Shown here: positions 53,242-61,771 of the stretch, in pieces
Position numbering within the stretch: the first letter of the stretch is position 1
Layout: each line of letters starts with the position of its first letter
Source of the DNA: Sphingomonas sp. PP-F2F-A104-K0414
GTDB lineage: Bacteria > Pseudomonadota > Alphaproteobacteria > Sphingomonadales > Sphingomonadaceae
Direction: 5' to 3'
DNA: 64,000 nt
NCBI RefSeq assembly: GCF_004340945.1
Contig: NZ_SLYD01000011.1
Span: 1 to 64,000, forward strand
The notes under the pieces: model-generated
Database searches by the model: none
What the model saw: the letters and a program-made list of their open reading frames with translations, nothing else
Told to the model about the DNA's origin: nothing
Program-made: the position numbers and the translations under genes

Positions 53242-54581
53242 GCCGCCAGCTTCACCTTGCCCTGTTCGTGACCGCCGACGGGATCCATCACGGCGGCTGG
53301 CGCCATCCACGGGCCAGCGGCGCGGACCAGGGCTTCGGTTTCTACCGGCACCTCGCCGCCCAAGCCGAAGCCGCGAAGCTCGACATGCTGTTCGTCGCCG
53401 ACAAGCTGGCGGTCGACGATCTCTACGGAAACGATTTCGCGACGACGGTCCGCTATCGAGCATCGCGCGGGACGGAGCCGCTGACCCTGTTGTCCGCGCT
53501 TGCCGTCACGACCAGCCATATCGGTCTCGGCGGCACGATCTCGACGAGCTATACCGAACCCTATCACGTCGCCCGGATGTTCGCGTCGATCGACCACCTC
53601 AGCGGCGGTCGCGCGGCGTGGAACGCGGTCACCTCGGTCAGCGACGCCGAGGCGCATAATTTCGGACGCGCCGAGCATTACGACCACGCCACGCGCTACG
53701 ACCGGGCCGGCGAATATCTCGACGTCGTCCGCCGCCTTTGGGATACGTGGGAAGAGGATGCGATCGCGCCCGACAAGCGTGCGGGGACCTATGGCGATCC
53801 GGCCAAGGTCCATTACGCCGACCATGCGGGAAAATGGTTCGACGTGAAGGGCCCGCTGTCGCTGCCGCGTCCACCGCAAGGCCACCCGGTCCTGATCCAT
53901 GCCGGCGCATCCGGCACGTTTCAGGATCTCGCGATGCGCAACGCCGAAGTGGTGTTCGCGGTCTATCCCGACATCGATCGCGCCAAGGCGGGATATCGCA
54001 GTTTCAAGGACGACGTCGCCGCCGCCGGACGATCTCCGGACGCGGTGAAGATCCTGCCCGGCATGGTGCCGATCATCGCCGACAGCGACGATGCCGCCGC
54101 CGACCTGCTCGGCGAACTCGACGCGCTGGTCGAGCCGCTGGCGGGGTTGAGCTTCATGTCGGGCAGCATGAACTACGACCTCGCGGGCCACGCGATCGAC
54201 GAGCCCGTCCCCGACATCCGCGATCTGATCCGGGGCAGCAAGGGCCGCTTCCACTACGTCATCGGCAAGGCGATCGACGAAGGATGGACGTTCGCGGACC
54301 TCGGCCGCTGGTACGGCTCGAGCCTGTCGTTCGCCAAGATGGTCGGCAGCCCCCGCACCGTCGCCGACGAGATGGAACGCTGGCTGCTCGAGGAGGCCTG
54401 CGATGGATTCGTCGTCATGCCCGCGTTCATGCCGGCCGGCGTCGACCGGATGCTGCGCGACGTCGTGCCGCTGCTGCAGGCGCGCGGGGTTTTCCGCCGG
54501 GATTACGCATCGTCCACGCTGCGCGGCCATCTCGGGCTCGCGCATCCAGCCAACAGCTTTCACGTCCAGGGAGACCGATGA
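53238..54581 (+). CDS. NtaA/SnaA/DszA-family FMN-dependent monooxygenase
   Basis: 447 residues of the luciferase-like superfamily from a GTG that overlaps the preceding receptor stop. The N-terminal strand is RQLHLALFVTADGIHHGGWR, LGGTISTSYTEPYHVARMFA lines the flavin site, and GRAAWNAVTSVSDAEAHNFG and PVLIHAGASGTFQDLAMRNA are the two stretches most typical of NtaA/DszA enzymes. It needs reduced FMN from a separate reductase, none of which is seen here. Substrates in the family include nitrilotriacetate, sulfones and other sulfur compounds. With a TonB receptor and a thioredoxin-fold protein this looks like a sulfur- or xenobiotic-scavenging operon. Confidence 0.88.
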   Translation: MSRQLHLALFVTADGIHHGGWRHPRASGADQGFGFYRHLAAQAEAAKLDMLFVADKLAVDDLYGNDFATTVRYRASRGTEPLTLLSALAVTTSHIGLGGTISTSYTEPYHVARMFASIDHLSGGRAAWNAVTSVSDAEAHNFGRAEHYDHATRYDRAGEYLDVVRRLWDTWEEDAIAPDKRAGTYGDPAKVHYADHAGKWFDVKGPLSLPRPPQGHPVLIHAGASGTFQDLAMRNAEVVFAVYPDIDRAKAGYRSFKDDVAAAGRSPDAVKILPGMVPIIADSDDAAADLLGELDALVEPLAGLSFMSGSMNYDLAGHAIDEPVPDIRDLIRGSKGRFHYVIGKAIDEGWTFADLGRWYGSSLSFAKMVGSPRTVADEMERWLLEEACDGFVVMPAFMPAGVDRMLRDVVPLLQARGVFRRDYASSTLRGHLGLAHPANSFHVQGDR

Positions 54582-55237
54582 TGACAGACTCCGTCCGCGC
54601 CGCTTTGGCTGCGCTGCAGGCCGAACGCGACAGCAGCTGGACGCCAGCACAGCTAGCGCTCAACGCAGGCCAGCGTCTTGACCTCGTGGAAAGCTTCGAC
54701 CCGCGCGATGCAGTGAAAGCGGGCGATACGATGCCCGATTTTGCGCTCGACGGGATCGACGGCACGATCATCCGCCGCGATGCGCTGATTGCCGACGGAC
54801 CGGCCGTGCTCATCTTCTTCCGGTTCGCCGGGTGCCCCGCCTGCAATACCGCGCTGCCGGTCTATCAGCGCGCGCTCTGGCCGAGCCTGCGCGATCTCGG
54901 CGTACCGCTCGTTGCGGTCAGCCCGCAGATCCCGTCGCTGCTGTCAGAGATCCAGCGGCGTCACGCGTTCGATTTCACGATCGCCAGTGACCGCGACAAT
55001 GCACTCGCGCACCGGTTGGAAATCGTTTTTGAGGCGAATGCGGCAACGCGCCGGGCCGCCGCGACGCCGTTGGGGACGGTCACCGGAACGGGCACGTGGG
55101 AACTGCCGTTTCCAACCGTTCTGCTGATCGGCAGGACCGGCATCGTCGAATGGGCAGATGTCGCACCCGACTGGATGCAAAGGACCGAGCCGAGTTCGAT
55201 CCTCGACGCCGTGCGATCGATCATGTTACCGATCTAA
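54578..55237 (+). CDS. Peroxiredoxin-like (AhpC/TSA-fold) protein
   Basis: 219 residues, coupled to the monooxygenase by an ATGA overlap and with GGGAG before the start. The thioredoxin-fold core is DTMPDFALDGIDG and LIFFRFAGCPACNTALPVYQ, with a CPAC pair where peroxiredoxins have their peroxidatic Cys. The second half includes LGVPLVAVSPQIPSLLSEIQ and TVLLIGRTGIVEWADVAPDW. Relatives are annotated as AhpC/TSA family proteins. It may remove peroxide leaked by the FMN enzyme or act in redox transfer. Confidence 0.85.
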   Translation: MMTDSVRAALAALQAERDSSWTPAQLALNAGQRLDLVESFDPRDAVKAGDTMPDFALDGIDGTIIRRDALIADGPAVLIFFRFAGCPACNTALPVYQRALWPSLRDLGVPLVAVSPQIPSLLSEIQRRHAFDFTIASDRDNALAHRLEIVFEANAATRRAAATPLGTVTGTGTWELPFPTVLLIGRTGIVEWADVAPDWMQRTEPSSILDAVRSIMLPI

Positions 55238-55365
55238 CGTCCGAGGGCGGAATACCGCGAAGAAGCGATCTTACGCATTTTCCTGAGACAAAGCTCGTCC
55301 TGTTCTATCAGCCCATTGCCGCCTTGCGACTGCATCGAGTTGCTAGCCGGCTTGGATCGACGATT

Positions 55366-55432
55366 CTTGACCCACTTCCGGCCGCACAGAGGCCGCCAGG
55401 CGCCGCCCGAAACCGACAACTCGTTCAGCATC
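55366..55432 (-). repeat. Interspersed repeat, minus orientation, diverged
   Basis: CTTGACCCACTTCCGGCCGC at one end and CGTTCAGCATC at the other; the middle is different from other copies. It lies in the 285-bp gap between the peroxiredoxin-like gene and the recombinase, which holds no gene. Confidence 0.5.
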
Positions 55433-55522
55433 ATCGACGGCTGATCAACCACATTTCTAAACCGGCGGTTTACTGCGCATGCGTATACTCGATCGACCGA
55501 TCTGGGCCGATGGAGATGATCG

Positions 55523-56155
55523 ATGGGTCACTCGTCAATGGACCCCGCCTTTCACGAACTTCGGCCTTGGAACGAAGGCCGGCTGATTGGTGCGAAGCGG
55601 GCGCTGAAACAGCAACAGGTCTGGGCCATTCGCTTCTGGCTCGACCAGCAGAGGAGACTGCGCGACCGAGCGCTGTTCGACTTCGCCATCGACAGCAAGC
55701 TCCGCGGCTGTGACGTGGTCAGGGTGCGGATTGGCGATGTAGTTTCCGGCGGGCGCGTCCGTGACCGCGCCGTCGTGGTTCAGCAGAAAACCAAACGACC
55801 GGTTCAGTTCGAGATAATGGACACGGCGCGAAAGACGATGCGAGCATGGTTGGAGCGACGTGGGGGGACACTGAACGACTTCGTTTTCCCGAGCCGCAAC
55901 GACTACATGGACCACATGAGCACGCGGCAATATGCCCGCCTCGTGCGCGAGTGGGTGGTCGGCATCGGCCTACCGGCGCAGGATTACGGGACGCACTCGC
56001 TACGGCGCACGAAAGCGTCGATCATCTACAAGGCGACTGGCAACCTTCGCGCCGTTCAAATCCTTCTCGGCCATGCCAAGATCGACAGCACGGTGCGCTA
56101 CTTGGGCGTTGACGTGGAGGACGCTTTGGAATTGGCCGAACGCACCGAGGTCTGA
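55523..56155 (+). CDS. Short tyrosine recombinase (integrase-like)
   Basis: 210 residues, catalytic domain only. The active-site residues can be read: Arg61 (SKLRGCDVV), Lys89 region (QQKTKRPVQ), His158-x2-Arg161 (THSLRRTK), His184 (LLGHAKID) and the nucleophile Tyr193 (VRYLGVD). The N-terminal core-binding domain of phage integrases is missing, as in a compact alphaproteobacterial group that starts with RPWNxGRLxGAKRAL. GGAG precedes the ATG. It is not next to a tRNA or any other mobile gene in view. A repeat copy begins three bases after its stop. Confidence 0.88.
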   Translation: MGHSSMDPAFHELRPWNEGRLIGAKRALKQQQVWAIRFWLDQQRRLRDRALFDFAIDSKLRGCDVVRVRIGDVVSGGRVRDRAVVVQQKTKRPVQFEIMDTARKTMRAWLERRGGTLNDFVFPSRNDYMDHMSTRQYARLVREWVVGIGLPAQDYGTHSLRRTKASIIYKATGNLRAVQILLGHAKIDSTVRYLGVDVEDALELAERTEV

Positions 56156-56157
56156 GA

Positions 56158-56220
56158 GACCCAGTTTCGGCCATTAGCGACCACTTTTCATGTTTCCAAC
56201 TTCGGCCATTCGTTCATCTC
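56158..56220 (-). repeat. Interspersed repeat, minus orientation
   Basis: CCCAGTTTCGGCCATTAGCG, then TTTCCAACTTCGGCCATTCG and TTCATCTC, beginning right after the recombinase stop. Confidence 0.65.
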
Positions 56221-56549
56221 GTTCGTACGGCCGCACTCAGTACGCTGGACAATCTTTTTGGCGGATTCGGGTGAGAAGACGGGGAGTCCGATCAGGGAAC
56301 GTCGCAACGCGCAACCAGACCTCAAATCAAGGCGGCGTGGTCTGTTCCGTATCATCAAGAAGATGGCATGCGCTTTCTGGTTCGCGCCGAAATTTAGCGT
56401 GCCAACGTCCAATTTGGTCGCATCTGTCGCGACTAATGGTCGACAATCGTCAGTTGCGGCAACGTCGCTTAGGTATTCTCGAGACGCGGCCGCGATCAGC
56501 GCGCAAGAAGCCGGATTATAAAGTCACACCAGATATACCGCGACCGTCA
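56221..56549. other. Gap with no gene seen
   Basis: 329 bp between the recombinase-linked repeat and the convergent hypothetical gene at 56550. Open frames are short or antisense-like, with no ribosome site. No structure found. Confidence 0.4.
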
Positions 56550-57698
56550 TCACGTCCGAGCCCAACCCGAGTACGATGCCTTTCCGCTAGACATATCAAT
56601 CACGAATGTGTCGCCGTTCCAGCGGCTGGCGTAATAGTTTCCGTCCGCCTCGAACACGCTGACGAAAGGCTCGCTGGTCACGGTCGCGTGATCGAAAGGA
56701 TGCGTTCTGGAATCGGTCGTCCCGGCCTCAGCTGCGATCTGCCAAATAGGCGCGCCACGTACGTCGCAGCGGAATACCTCGCGTCCGACAATCGCCGATA
56801 CCGTCGGGTCGTTCGCATTGTCCGACAGAAAGATTACCAACTGTCCGCCGTCATCGAGAAGCAGTCGCGTGTTGATGGTCCACCGCCCATCCGCGATCGC
56901 ACCCGCAACGTCCGACGACGTGCCGTGGGACGGCGCGGCATCGACATGGTGCGCCGGCGCCGGCGCCGTCGACTCACCGATACCCCACCCCTCCGCTTTC
57001 GCGGTAAATGAGGTACTGAGCGGCTGGCCCAGAGTGACGATCCCCATCTCGGCGGTAAACAGGACACCGAGTCCGGTGAGCGACACGAGCAGCGTTTCCC
57101 ACGCCTGATCATCGCCCCCCCTATCGTATAGATGGTCGCGAAGATGCTTGAGGTGGGATGTCGACGTACGATCTCCACCCTCGATCGTCGCGAGACCTTC
57201 CCCGATTAGCGCCTCTACGAACCATAGAACCAGATCCTTCCAGTCCGAACGATCCTCGACGTCGTTGAGTAAACGGGCGGGTGCGCGAGCCGTCCGGGTA
57301 AGTATGAACAGGGTGTCCTGCACAGCGTTGAGGAGCCGGTCACGTTCGGACGGCCCCCGCCTGGCAACGTCGGTACGATTGCCTTCGTCGGTATTCGAAG
57401 GCGGCTTCGTCACCTCACCCTCGCGCCGTCGGCGAACAAGCTCGTGCAGCGCGAGCAACGCAGCTTGCAGGGCGTGGTCAAAAGCAAGTCGCTCCGTGTT
57501 GCCTTGCGGCCGATAGGTACTGGCGCCGTCGAGCGTCATGACATGGCTGTCGAATTGATCGAACCATTGCTCGTCGCCCGGCTCCAGGGCGTCCCTCAGG
57601 CGGAGCAGCAGTTCGGTCGTGACGGCTGCCTCATCGGGGGTGAAACGGCGTAGGGCGGACTCCATTTCCGACAGGATTGCAGCGCCCGTAACGCTCAT
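56550..57698 (-). CDS. Hypothetical protein, 382 aa
   Basis: No signal peptide or membrane segment. The first 200 residues are helical and charged, with a hydrophilic break near 95-120 (KPPSNTDEGNRTDVARRGPS). The last 110 residues look beta-rich (WTINTRLLLDDGGQLVIFLS, EPFVSVFEADGNYYASRWNG), possibly a separate domain. The ATG overlaps the stop of a short upstream frame (ATGA), which suggests the gene was second in an operon. I do not recognise the family. Confidence 0.6.
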   Translation of the reverse strand: MSVTGAAILSEMESALRRFTPDEAAVTTELLLRLRDALEPGDEQWFDQFDSHVMTLDGASTYRPQGNTERLAFDHALQAALLALHELVRRRREGEVTKPPSNTDEGNRTDVARRGPSERDRLLNAVQDTLFILTRTARAPARLLNDVEDRSDWKDLVLWFVEALIGEGLATIEGGDRTSTSHLKHLRDHLYDRGGDDQAWETLLVSLTGLGVLFTAEMGIVTLGQPLSTSFTAKAEGWGIGESTAPAPAHHVDAAPSHGTSSDVAGAIADGRWTINTRLLLDDGGQLVIFLSDNANDPTVSAIVGREVFRCDVRGAPIWQIAAEAGTTDSRTHPFDHATVTSEPFVSVFEADGNYYASRWNGDTFVIDMSSGKASYSGWART

Positions 57699-57790
57699 CG
57701 CTGTCGCCCCGGGATCACCGTCACGACATGACCCTTTTCATTGGTGACGATCCGAAGACCGGCGTCCCTGACAGGCCCATAGGTCGCACG
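57695..57790 (-). pseudogene. Remnant of a small gene upstream of the 382-aa protein
   Basis: 31 codons reading ATYGPVRDAGLRIVTNEKGH then VVTVIPGRQR and a TGA that overlaps the ATG at 57698. The ending is like that of small proteins with a final VVTVI strand (for example DUF4258-type). An in-frame stop and no start codon lie upstream, so only the tail is left. Confidence 0.3.
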
Positions 57791-57830
57791 TCATCCACGA
57801 TCGCAGCTTCGCCGATGCTCATATCCGCGG

Positions 57831-58832
57831 TTATGCGGCGACCACCAGCTTGACGAGCGTCCCGGGCTGCAGCAGCTCGTCAGCCGGAACGCCGTTAATG
57901 ACGATGAAGCGTTCGCGCTTGCCGTCGGCGACCGCCATGCGCTGGCTCAGGGTATCGATCGTGTCCCTTGCGCCAACGGTGACGATCCGGATGACCTTGC
58001 GACCCTCCTTGCCGTCGCCATATGGCAGGCCATCGAGCATGCGGAGGAACGCCGTATCCTGGGTGGTCGCAAGCTCCGGCTTGCCGGTGGCCTTCGCCAG
58101 TGCCTCTGCGCGCTGCACACGATCGGCTCCATTCGGATGCGTCGATGCCCATGTCGGCGCAGAACGTGCGGTGCCGCTGGCCTGCGCCGTCAGCCCGGTC
58201 GATTCATCGAGCGCCGCCAACACGTCGGCCGAGGCATAGGGCGAGTAGCCCGCAGCCGTGATGTAGCGGACGCCGAGCGCGTCCGCCTGATATTCCTGAT
58301 CGCGTCCGTATTTCAGCGTGTACAGCTGCGCGCCCGTGCCGGCGATCCGGGTCGCCAGATCGCTTTTTGTAGCGAGGCTCACGCCTCGAGCAAGCAGGCC
58401 ACCGATCGTCGCACGCGTGTTGCGCGAGGCGGCATGACGGGCTGCGACATGACCTACCTCATGGCCCATCACGGAGGCGAGTTCTGCCTCCGAGGTCATC
58501 AGTGCGAGCAGCTGACGGGTGACGTAGATGTACCCGCCCGGGATGGCGAAGGCGTTCTCGACCGGGGAGTCTAGAAGGGTAACGGTGAAGTCGCTGCCCG
58601 CATTCGACAGGCCGGACTGTACCGCGACACGCTTGCCGACACGTTCGACGAATGTCGCCTGTGGCCCCTTGTACGCACCGCCGAACTGCGCAAGCAGTTG
58701 CGGATGAGCCTGAGTGCCCTGTGCTTTGTCAGTCGCCGAAATCGAGCGGACCGTGTTCTGGGCAGTGAGAGGGGCAACGGGCGCAAGCACGAATGCGCCG
58801 GCTAGCAGTACGGCAATGTGACGGCGGATCAT
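57831..58832 (-). CDS. Periplasmic M48-family zinc metalloprotease
   Basis: 333 residues. A signal peptide (IAVLLAGAFVLAPVAPLTAQ) directs export. The zinc site is HEVGH (His124, Glu125, His128), with Glu180 in YGRDQEYQADALG as third ligand, matching BepA/LoiP-type peptidases. A C-terminal LysM-like or substrate region (about 265-333) includes TIDTLSQRMAV and LLQPGTLVKLVV. It probably degrades misfolded outer-membrane proteins or assembly intermediates. Confidence 0.92.
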   Translation of the reverse strand: MIRRHIAVLLAGAFVLAPVAPLTAQNTVRSISATDKAQGTQAHPQLLAQFGGAYKGPQATFVERVGKRVAVQSGLSNAGSDFTVTLLDSPVENAFAIPGGYIYVTRQLLALMTSEAELASVMGHEVGHVAARHAASRNTRATIGGLLARGVSLATKSDLATRIAGTGAQLYTLKYGRDQEYQADALGVRYITAAGYSPYASADVLAALDESTGLTAQASGTARSAPTWASTHPNGADRVQRAEALAKATGKPELATTQDTAFLRMLDGLPYGDGKEGRKVIRIVTVGARDTIDTLSQRMAVADGKRERFIVINGVPADELLQPGTLVKLVVAA

Positions 58833-58971
58833 GAAGCTCTCCCGGTTACAACGGTATAAAGCGGCCCATACACCGTTGTTCCGGATTAGCGTCGATACCG
58901 CTCTGCACTGATCTAGCGATCGTCCCGCCAGTTGCTGCTAAGCGGGGGAGTATCGCTGGTTTCTGGACGAG

Positions 58972-59046
58972 GGTCCGAAGTTGCGGGGGAGGAAGACCGA
59001 CGGTCAGAGACCCGAATGGGGACAAAAGCGGACCGGCGGCTTCTGG
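58972..59046 (+). repeat. Interspersed repeat, plus orientation
   Basis: GGTCCGAAGTTGCGGGGGAG, then CGAATGGGGACAAAAGCGG and ACCGGCGGCTTCTGG. The AAGC/GCTT stem core is present. It lies in the gap between the M48 protease and the membrane protein. Confidence 0.55.
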
Positions 59047-59082
59047 CTCCATGGATTGGATAACTAGGTCCGGGTTGATCGG

Positions 59083-59673
59083 TTATCTAAAAACAATCCA
59101 CACTAGGCCGATAATGGAAATGCCAAGCGTGATGCACGAAACCGGAATTGCCAGAAACGCATATAGTGCGTTCGAGGGCTTTTGGGCCGGTTCTGTTACA
59201 AAACCGGCCTTAGCCTGTTTGAGAATTACCAATATATCATTGGGCTCATGCGCATAGTCCTCGGCCGCTATGACTAGCTTGCCGCCGCTGCGTTGGGGCA
59301 TGACTATCGAACGCGCAGCGCTTTTACCATTTAAACGCCGCAATACGGGCTCCCCCAAAGCCGACCAAGAATGGTAAAGCCTCATGCCCTGGAAGGTCAG
59401 TTCTACGCAACCGGTGGTCACCCTTAGCAAATCAGGACGAGCTAAACGACGAAGCGTGCGCGCTTGAAGCCACACGAAGAGAAGTGCGATAGGTGTAAAA
59501 ATCGCGAGAATAGCAAGATCGGCTAGTTGTACGCGATCTTTTCTGACCAGCGCATAGCCATAACTTATAGCCAGGCGCGCAAAGGGAAGCAGAAATGCTA
59601 CGAGCACAATAGCTTGCGGCAGAAGCTTCAGCCTGCTTGCCTTGAGCGTCACGGCACGGTTTTCGGCGTTCAT
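59083..59673 (-). CDS. Hypothetical membrane protein with three spans
   Basis: 196 residues from the ATG at 59673, after GAGGTAGGTGG. Membrane segments lie near 18-40 (LPQAIVLVAFLLPFARLAIS), 52-70 (LAILAIFTPIALLFVWLQ) and at the C-terminus (FLAIPVSCITLGISIIGLVW). Between them is a soluble beta-rich part (RVTTGCVELTFQGMRLYHSW) that recalls small PH-like domains of bacterial membrane proteins. Function unknown. Confidence 0.6.
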   Translation of the reverse strand: MNAENRAVTLKASRLKLLPQAIVLVAFLLPFARLAISYGYALVRKDRVQLADLAILAIFTPIALLFVWLQARTLRRLARPDLLRVTTGCVELTFQGMRLYHSWSALGEPVLRRLNGKSAARSIVMPQRSGGKLVIAAEDYAHEPNDILVILKQAKAGFVTEPAQKPSNALYAFLAIPVSCITLGISIIGLVWIVFR

Positions 59674-60088
59674 GAACGCCACCTACCTCATAGTGGTTGC
59701 TGAAACCTTCCCTCGAGGATCGTGCCGATGGATAAGGCTTGACCCATTTACCGATCCAAATGAACGAATGGCTGGATCGGGAGCCCGGATCGCCGGCATG
59801 AACGTCCAGGTTTGGACGAACACGCCCTTCCCTACGGCTTCCGCCAGACCCACAGGCGGACACTCACGAGCCATTTCCGCTTTCCCCATGTCTGCCATTC
59901 GTTCAGCTTCCAGCCTGCAGACGGGGCGCAGATTTTCGATCTCAAAGAGGCTTTGTACGCGCAAGCCATGCCGCCCAATGGTCATGCCTGAGTGAGACGA
60001 ACTCGATCTCTCAGCGGAACGGAAAACGATCAAAACGATTTAGTCCCGGCACGGAGTTCGGCTGGTCGGCACGCTCCACGGAGGCGTG
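59674..60088. other. Gap with one full repeat copy
   Basis: 415 bp with no gene. It holds the repeat at 59830-59910 and a partial match at 59736-59775 (CTTGACCCATTTACC, ATGAACGAATGGC). The promoter of the LOV kinase operon should lie in the last 150 bp. Confidence 0.5.
59830..59910 (-). repeat. Interspersed repeat, minus orientation, full length
   Basis: CCCTACGGCTTCCGCCAGAC, CCACAGGCGGACACTCACG, TTTCCGCTTTCCCCATG, TCTGCCATTCGTTCAGC. Same order of blocks as at 49986. Confidence 0.65.
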
Positions 60089-61189
60089 ATGAAGCAGCGG
60101 GACGATTGGCATCTGACGGAAGCACTCGATTACGAGCACGGACGAGCGGACCCTTTTGCCGCGGCTGTTCGGGCTACCCGAATGCCTATGGTCATTACGG
60201 ACCCCGCGCAGACCGATAACCCGATCGTCTTCTGTAACGAAGCCTTTCAAACGCTGTCGGGTTATGACCGAAGTGAAATCATCGGCCGTAACTGCCGCTT
60301 CCTGCAGGGGCCCGACACTGACCGAGAGCAAGTGACTAAGGTGCGTCAGGCAATCGACGCCCAGACCGACATTGCCGTGGACCTTCTAAACTATCGAAAG
60401 GATGGATCTGCGTTCTGGAACGCGTTGTACCTGAGCCCTGTACGCAATGACGCCGGCAAGGTTGTATTCTTCTTCGCCTCCCAGCTTGATGTTACTGACC
60501 GTGTCAAAGCGCAGACTATAATTTCAAAGCAAAAGTTATTGGTCGAACAGGAGGTCGAGGCGCGCACGTCAGACCTCGAGGCCGCGCTAGATGCGAAAAC
60601 TCTGCTGCTTCACGAAGTCGACCATCGCGTAAAGAACAATCTTACGATGATCGGTTCGCTTCTGCGTTTGCAGGCGCGTAGCATATCAGACCCGGCCGTT
60701 TCATCAAAACTTGAAACCATGCTCGAACGGGTTGATGCGCTGGCGACAGTGCATCGCCGTCTTTATCAGTCGGACGACGTCACCCGGTTCGATGTCGGGG
60801 CGTTTACCGAAAATCTAATCAGCGACGTCGTTGGTGCCAGCCGACGCGACGACATCAAGCTTGTTTCGAAAATTTCGCAAATAGAGGTGCCGTCCAGTAA
60901 GGCGGCATCGCTTGGGTTGATCCTCAACGAAATAGCGACCAACGCCATCAAGCATGCATTTGCCGACGAGCGAGCCGGTACGATTTCCGTCCGCACCGCC
61001 CTAGAAGGCAATAATGCCCTGATCGAAATCACCGATGATGGGCATGGGATTGCCAGCAATGACGTTCAGCCGGACGGCATTGGCAAAATGCTTATTTCCC
61101 GCCTCGCCAAGCAAGTCAGGGCCGACGTCGTGTGGTCTGACGCCGCCCCCGGTGTTCGTGTATCTCTCTCATTCCCGGTGGACGATTAA
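60089..61189 (+). CDS. LOV-domain blue-light histidine kinase (HisKA_2 type)
   Basis: 366 residues. The LOV domain (about 20-130) has the adduct Cys69 in IGRNCRFLQGPD. A coiled coil (130-165) leads to a HisKA_2 dimer domain with the acceptor His in LLHEVDHRVKNNLTMIGSLL and an ATPase domain (NEIATNAIKHAFADE, DDGHGI). This compact LOV-HK layout is that of the Erythrobacter EL346/EL368 kinases. GGAGG precedes the start. The stop overlaps the start of the response regulator by one base (TAATG), so the two form a coupled pair. Confidence 0.93.
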   Translation: MKQRDDWHLTEALDYEHGRADPFAAAVRATRMPMVITDPAQTDNPIVFCNEAFQTLSGYDRSEIIGRNCRFLQGPDTDREQVTKVRQAIDAQTDIAVDLLNYRKDGSAFWNALYLSPVRNDAGKVVFFFASQLDVTDRVKAQTIISKQKLLVEQEVEARTSDLEAALDAKTLLLHEVDHRVKNNLTMIGSLLRLQARSISDPAVSSKLETMLERVDALATVHRRLYQSDDVTRFDVGAFTENLISDVVGASRRDDIKLVSKISQIEVPSSKAASLGLILNEIATNAIKHAFADERAGTISVRTALEGNNALIEITDDGHGIASNDVQPDGIGKMLISRLAKQVRADVVWSDAAPGVRVSLSFPVDD

Positions 61190-61653
61190 TGAATGCACGT
61201 GCCCAACCGCCGTTGAATGTGCTGATCGTCGAGGACGAAGCTCTTTTGGCGATGGATATTGAAGCGATGATCGAAGACGCCGGTCACCGTGTCGTCGGCG
61301 AGGCCGCGTCTCTCTACGAAGTTGAAGACCTGGCAAGCGATCTCCATCCGGACCTGGCTTTTGTTGACATACAGCTTGCGAAAGGCACCAGCGGCCTAGA
61401 TGTCTGCGCGTTGATCAGGAAGCGATGGGCGGGCGCGATAGTCGTCTTCGTCACTGCAAACCCGCTCAAGATCCCAGCCGACTTTGCCGGTGGCCATGGC
61501 GTCATACCCAAGCCCTTCTCCCGGAATGGTCTGATGTCCGCAATGCGCTACATCGAAGAGGGTGTCTGCGATCCACCGCCCGTATCCCCGCAGCCAGCGA
61601 GCTTCATTGCTGCGCCCGCGTTTGCCGCAGAGTGGTCCCAGACCAGTCCCTGA
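61189..61653 (+). CDS. Response regulator paired with the LOV kinase
   Basis: 154 residues with one receiver domain: acidic pocket IVEDEA (13-18), phospho-acceptor Asp60 in LAFVDIQLAKG and Lys in GVIPKPFSRNG. A 35-residue Pro/Ala tail follows (CDPPPVSPQPASFIAAPAFA) with no known output domain. It is coupled to the kinase at 60089 and most likely receives its phosphate. Confidence 0.9.
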   Translation: MNARAQPPLNVLIVEDEALLAMDIEAMIEDAGHRVVGEAASLYEVEDLASDLHPDLAFVDIQLAKGTSGLDVCALIRKRWAGAIVVFVTANPLKIPADFAGGHGVIPKPFSRNGLMSAMRYIEEGVCDPPPVSPQPASFIAAPAFAAEWSQTSP

Positions 61654-61771
61654 TTTCCGGGTGATAAGCGACAATCCACGGCCTCACGAAGTGGGATGAC
61701 AGATGACAGAAGTTATACATAAATTCGATTACGTTGATCCATCAACGTCTTACCGCTAGGACGTTCCCGCT

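Noticed and set aside
51142..53463. Minus-strand extension that would give a receptor of 1131 residues
   Set aside because: Only the part below 51142 looks like a TonB receptor. The rest is the antisense of the plus-strand receptor and has an Arg/Val/Ala-rich, non-protein-like sequence.
53214..54650. 478-codon minus-strand frame
   Set aside because: Antisense to the NtaA/DszA-type monooxygenase, which has clear family motifs and start-stop overlaps on the plus strand.
60030..60060. Possible EcfG-type stress promoter (GGAAC near 60016) before the LOV kinase
   Set aside because: The second half (CGTT/GTT at 16-17 bases) is not a good match; one half-site is too weak to call.
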